Assembly (NCBI GenBank): GCA_937868455.1
Contig: CALMMO010000253.1
Location: 1-11,262 of the forward strand
DNA length: 11,262 nucleotides
Direction of reading: 5' to 3'
Source: an uncultured Marmoricola sp.
GTDB lineage: Bacteria > Actinomycetota > Actinomycetes > Propionibacteriales > Nocardioidaceae
In this document: positions 8,906 to 11,262 of the stretch, in pieces
How positions within the stretch are numbered: the first letter of the stretch is position 1
How the letters are laid out: every line of letters starts with the position of its first letter
The notes under the pieces: model-generated
The model's input: the letters and a program-made list of their open reading frames with translations, nothing else
Databases searched by the model: none
Told to the model about the DNA's origin: nothing
Program-made: the position numbers and the translations under genes

Positions 8906-10279
8906 TCATGCCGAACCCTGCTCTTGGAGCGCCGATTGCCTGCTCAATGCCACTGGTCCGTGCACCATGGCGCCGCTTCGTGAGCCAAATTCATAGGCGC
9001 TCTCACCGTGTTCGGCGAAGTCGATGCCGTCGAGTTCAGCTTCATCACTGATGCGCCACCCCATGCTGTATTTGATCCCGAGCCCCACGATGAGGGTTGC
9101 CGCAGCCGACCACGCCACGGCAAACAGCGCGACTGCTACCTGCACGATGAGTTGACGTACGCCGGCGCCGTACAACAACCCCGTGCTGGTGGAGAACAAG
9201 CCCACGCCGATGGTGCCCACCAGTCCGCCGACGAGGTGGACGCCCACAACATCGAGTGAGTCGTCGAAGCCGAAGCGGAACTTCAGCCCAACAGCCAACG
9301 CGCACAGTGCCCCAGCGATCAGCCCCAAACCGATGGCGCCCAGAGGGCTCACCGCACCACACGCGGGAGTGATCGCGACGAGGCCAGCAACGACACCGGA
9401 TGCGGCACCCAGCGAGGTGGCCTTGCCATCACGCACTCTCTCCACCACAAGCCAGCCGATCATGGCAGCGCAGGTGGCCGTGGTGGTGTTGATCCACACC
9501 AGGCCCGTTTCGGTGGTGAACTGCGTGATCATTTCTGACTCTTTGGTCGAGGTGAAGACGATCGAACCCGCGTTGAAGCCAAACCAGCCAAACCACAACA
9601 ACCCAGCGCCGATCATGGTCAGGGTCAGGTTGTGCGGTTTCATCGGCTCCTTGCCGAACCCCCGCCGCACCCCGATGATCAGCGCCAGCACTAACCCGGC
9701 GACTCCTGCGTTGATGTGGACGACAGTGCCGCCGGCGTAATCGATGGGAGCCACGGCTGCAGCCCCATCGCCACTGAAGATCACATCGGCGAGCCCACCA
9801 GCCGCGTTTGACAGGAACCCGCCGCCCCACACCATGTGAGCCATGGGGAAGTAGGACGCGGTGATCCAGATCGGCACGAACACAATCCAGGCTGAGAACT
9901 TCACCCGATCCGCGATCGCGCCGCTGATGAGCGCCGCAGTGATCACCGCGAACGTCAACTGGAACGCCACGAAGACGTAGTTCGCAGGTTGCGTGCCCTG
10001 CAGACCGAATTGGTCGAATGGGTTTGCGAACAGTGTCGCGAAGTCCCAGCCCGGGTGTTGTGAATCTGCAGCAGCCCAACCCAATGAGCTGAAAGACATC
10101 GACCAGCCCCACAAGACGTAGGTGAGCCCGACAATGCCCGTGGCACTAAAGGACATCATCATCATGTTGAGCACAGATTTGGTGCGGCTCATGCCGCCGT
10201 AAAACAAAGCCAGTGCCGGCGTCGTCATCATCAAGACCAGTGACGCCGAGATCAGCATCCAGCTGTAATAGCCGTCCAT
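8906..10279 (-). CDS. amt: AmtB-type ammonium transporter
   Basis: Inner-membrane trimeric channel for ammonium, 457 residues and 11 predicted helices. It keeps all key AmtB residues: Phe110 (AmtB Phe107), Trp151 in AHMVWGGG (Trp148), twin histidines His188 (DYAGGTVVHIN) and His348 (DVVGVHLVGG), Phe235 and Ser239 (GWFGFNAGS, 231-239). The cytoplasmic C-terminal tail GWRISDEAELDGIDFAEHGE (from 407) is the segment that contacts PII in the family. The N-terminus MDGYYSWMLISASLVLMM starts directly with helix 1. ATG 10279 is chosen over GTG 10291 because GGGAGGTGA stands just before it. It is followed after 84 bp by a second, divergent amt, then PII and glnD. It lies 155 bp after ftsY, a gap that can hold its promoter. 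Confidence 0.96.
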   Translation of the reverse strand: MDGYYSWMLISASLVLMMTTPALALFYGGMSRTKSVLNMMMMSFSATGIVGLTYVLWGWSMSFSSLGWAAADSQHPGWDFATLFANPFDQFGLQGTQPANYVFVAFQLTFAVITAALISGAIADRVKFSAWIVFVPIWITASYFPMAHMVWGGGFLSNAAGGLADVIFSGDGAAAVAPIDYAGGTVVHINAGVAGLVLALIIGVRRGFGKEPMKPHNLTLTMIGAGLLWFGWFGFNAGSIVFTSTKESEMITQFTTETGLVWINTTTATCAAMIGWLVVERVRDGKATSLGAASGVVAGLVAITPACGAVSPLGAIGLGLIAGALCALAVGLKFRFGFDDSLDVVGVHLVGGLVGTIGVGLFSTSTGLLYGAGVRQLIVQVAVALFAVAWSAAATLIVGLGIKYSMGWRISDEAELDGIDFAEHGESAYEFGSRSGAMVHGPVALSRQSALQEQGSA

Positions 10280-10280
10280 G

Positions 10281-10289
10281 TCACCTCCC
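10281..10289 (-). promoter_or_regulatory. Ribosome binding site of the first amt gene
   Basis: GGGAGGTGA on the minus strand directly before the ATG at 10279, with 4 bases between GGAGG and the ATG. It overlaps the alternative GTG at 10291, so it argues for the ATG as the true start. Confidence 0.75.
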
Positions 10290-10365
10290 ACACGGGGTGC
10301 GCGGGCGGCTAAGTGACGACGTTGTCCGTTGCCCGCGACGTTGGTGGTCAGCCTGGTTGGCGATT

Positions 10366-10404
10366 GTTTCGACTAGCGGCGCGGCAACGTTTCGACGATG
10401 TGTC
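10366..10404 (-). promoter_or_regulatory. Candidate nitrogen-regulator (GlnR-like) site upstream of amt
   Basis: The 155-bp gap between ftsY and amt contains, on the minus strand, GACAC, 6 bases, GAAAC (10404-10389). This fits the GlnR pattern gTnAC-n6-GaAAC with one mismatch. A second GTCGAAAC (10373-10366) repeats the first (10396-10389) at 23-bp spacing. The site is 87-125 bp before the amt start, a reasonable place for an activator. No clear -35/-10 pair could be assigned. The rest of the gap shows nothing else that I can support. Confidence 0.35.
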
Positions 10405-10434
10405 GCGAGGTCAGCTCACGTTAAATCTTGGGGC

Positions 10435-11262
10435 TCAGCCCTCGAGCAAGGCATCAACGAAGGTCGCGGGGTCAAACGGGGCTAGGTCATCGGGGCCTTC
10501 ACCGAGGCCGACCAGCTTCACCGGCACCCCCAACTCACGTTGTACGGCGACGACGATGCCGCCCTTGGCCGAGCCGTCGAGCTTGGTCAACACGATGCCG
10601 GTCACATTGACGACCTCAGCGAAGACCCGGGCCTGCATCAAACCGTTCTGACCGGTGGTCGCATCGAGCACCAACAACACCTCGGTCACGGGCGCCTGCT
10701 TTTCGATCACCCGCTTGATCTTGCCCAGCTCATCCATCAAGCCGGCCTTGTTTTGCAGTCGACCGGCTGTGTCAACGATGACCACGTCAACGCCTTCGCT
10801 GATGCCCTCGTGCACCGAATCGAAGGCCACACTGGCCGGATCAGAGCCTTCAGGGCCACGCACGACCTTGACTCCGACCCGCTCACCCCAAGTGCCAAGT
10901 TGCTCTGCGGCAGCGGCCCGGAAGGTGTCGGCAGCGCCCAAGACCACGGTGTTGTCTTCGGCCACCAGCAGTCGGGCCAATTTGCCGACGGTCGTGGTCT
11001 TGCCCGTGCCATTGACTCCCACGACCAAGACGATCGCAGGCTGGCCATCGGCACCCTCGATATTGAGGGTGCGGTCAGCGTCGTTGTCGACGAGTCGCAC
11101 GAGTTCCTCGCGCAGCACCTCTTTGGCGTTGTCACCGCCCTCGACTCGCAGACGGGTCTTGAGCCGACCCACAAGTTCGGTCGCGGAATTAACGCCGACA
11201 TCGGCGGTGATCAGCGTGTCTTCGATGTCTTCCCAGACGTCTGCGCTGGTGTGATCGCGTGA
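10435..11262 (-). CDS. ftsY: FtsY, signal recognition particle receptor GTPase, 5' end missing
   Basis: Receptor that docks the SRP-ribosome complex to the membrane for co-translational insertion. The reading frame is open to the right window edge; 275 codons are visible and the true start lies outside. A GTG at 11172 is internal, since the 30 codons upstream (including VWEDIEDTLITADVG) are clearly the N domain. In visible numbering, the P-loop GVNGTGKTTT is at 82-91, DTFRAAA at 112-118, DTAGRLQNK at 164-172, TKLDGSAKGG at 226-235, and the FtsY-specific end LGEGPDDLAPFDP at 253-265. The GVNGxGKTT loop and GEGxDDLxPFD separate it from Ffh. The membrane-binding acidic A domain is not visible. 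It lies upstream of the amt operon, as in M. tuberculosis from memory, and is probably transcribed separately. Confidence 0.96.
   Translation of the reverse strand, partial: SRDHTSADVWEDIEDTLITADVGVNSATELVGRLKTRLRVEGGDNAKEVLREELVRLVDNDADRTLNIEGADGQPAIVLVVGVNGTGKTTTVGKLARLLVAEDNTVVLGAADTFRAAAAEQLGTWGERVGVKVVRGPEGSDPASVAFDSVHEGISEGVDVVIVDTAGRLQNKAGLMDELGKIKRVIEKQAPVTEVLLVLDATTGQNGLMQARVFAEVVNVTGIVLTKLDGSAKGGIVVAVQRELGVPVKLVGLGEGPDDLAPFDPATFVDALLEG

Noticed and set aside
10430..10441. Small hairpin GGGC-TCA-GCCC at the ftsY stop as a terminator
   Set aside because: Only a 4-bp stem with a 3-base loop overlapping the stop codon, and no T-run follows.

Overview
The window comes from a high-GC actinobacterium (Actinomycetota). 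The evidence is the GC-rich codon usage, actinobacterial gene families (Rv2466c-type thioredoxin-fold protein, Nei1-type glycosylase, Ser-type RpiB) and gene order matching, from memory, two conserved Mycobacterium tuberculosis blocks: Rv2464c-Rv2467 (nei1, rpiB, DsbA-like nitroreductase, pepN) and Rv2918c-Rv2921c (glnD, glnB, amt, ftsY). I cannot place it to genus. Ten protein genes fill almost the whole window. No rRNA, tRNA, CRISPR array, insertion sequence or phage gene is visible, and the largest gap is 155 bp.

Left block (1-4905). Four minus-strand genes read leftwards as a tight unit with overlaps: a CPWA-type DsbA-fold protein, an HSL-family alpha/beta hydrolase, ribose-5-phosphate isomerase B, and the start of a Nei/Fpg DNA glycosylase cut by the window edge. 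pepN (aminopeptidase N) diverges from this unit across a 63-bp intergenic region that carries two inverted repeats.

Right block (4902-11262). The order of transcription is ftsY (5' end beyond the window edge), an AmtB-like ammonium transporter, a second, divergent Amt paralogue, a PII protein and glnD, all on the minus strand. The last four form a nitrogen-sensing operon. The Amt proteins carry ammonium, PII gates Amt and reports nitrogen status, and GlnD modifies and demodifies PII at Tyr51. Motifs resembling GlnR boxes (two AC dinucleotides separated by 9 nt) lie upstream of each amt gene.

The two blocks meet tail to tail: the stop codons of pepN and glnD overlap by 4 bp with no terminator between them. 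The most notable points are that the second Amt has Glu in place of the first pore His and Phe in place of the binding-site Trp, that the DsbA-like protein lacks the resolving Cys, that a 3 x 15-bp in-frame repeat sits in a GlnD interdomain linker, and that GlnR-like boxes precede both amt genes. I see variations on known systems and no wholly new one.
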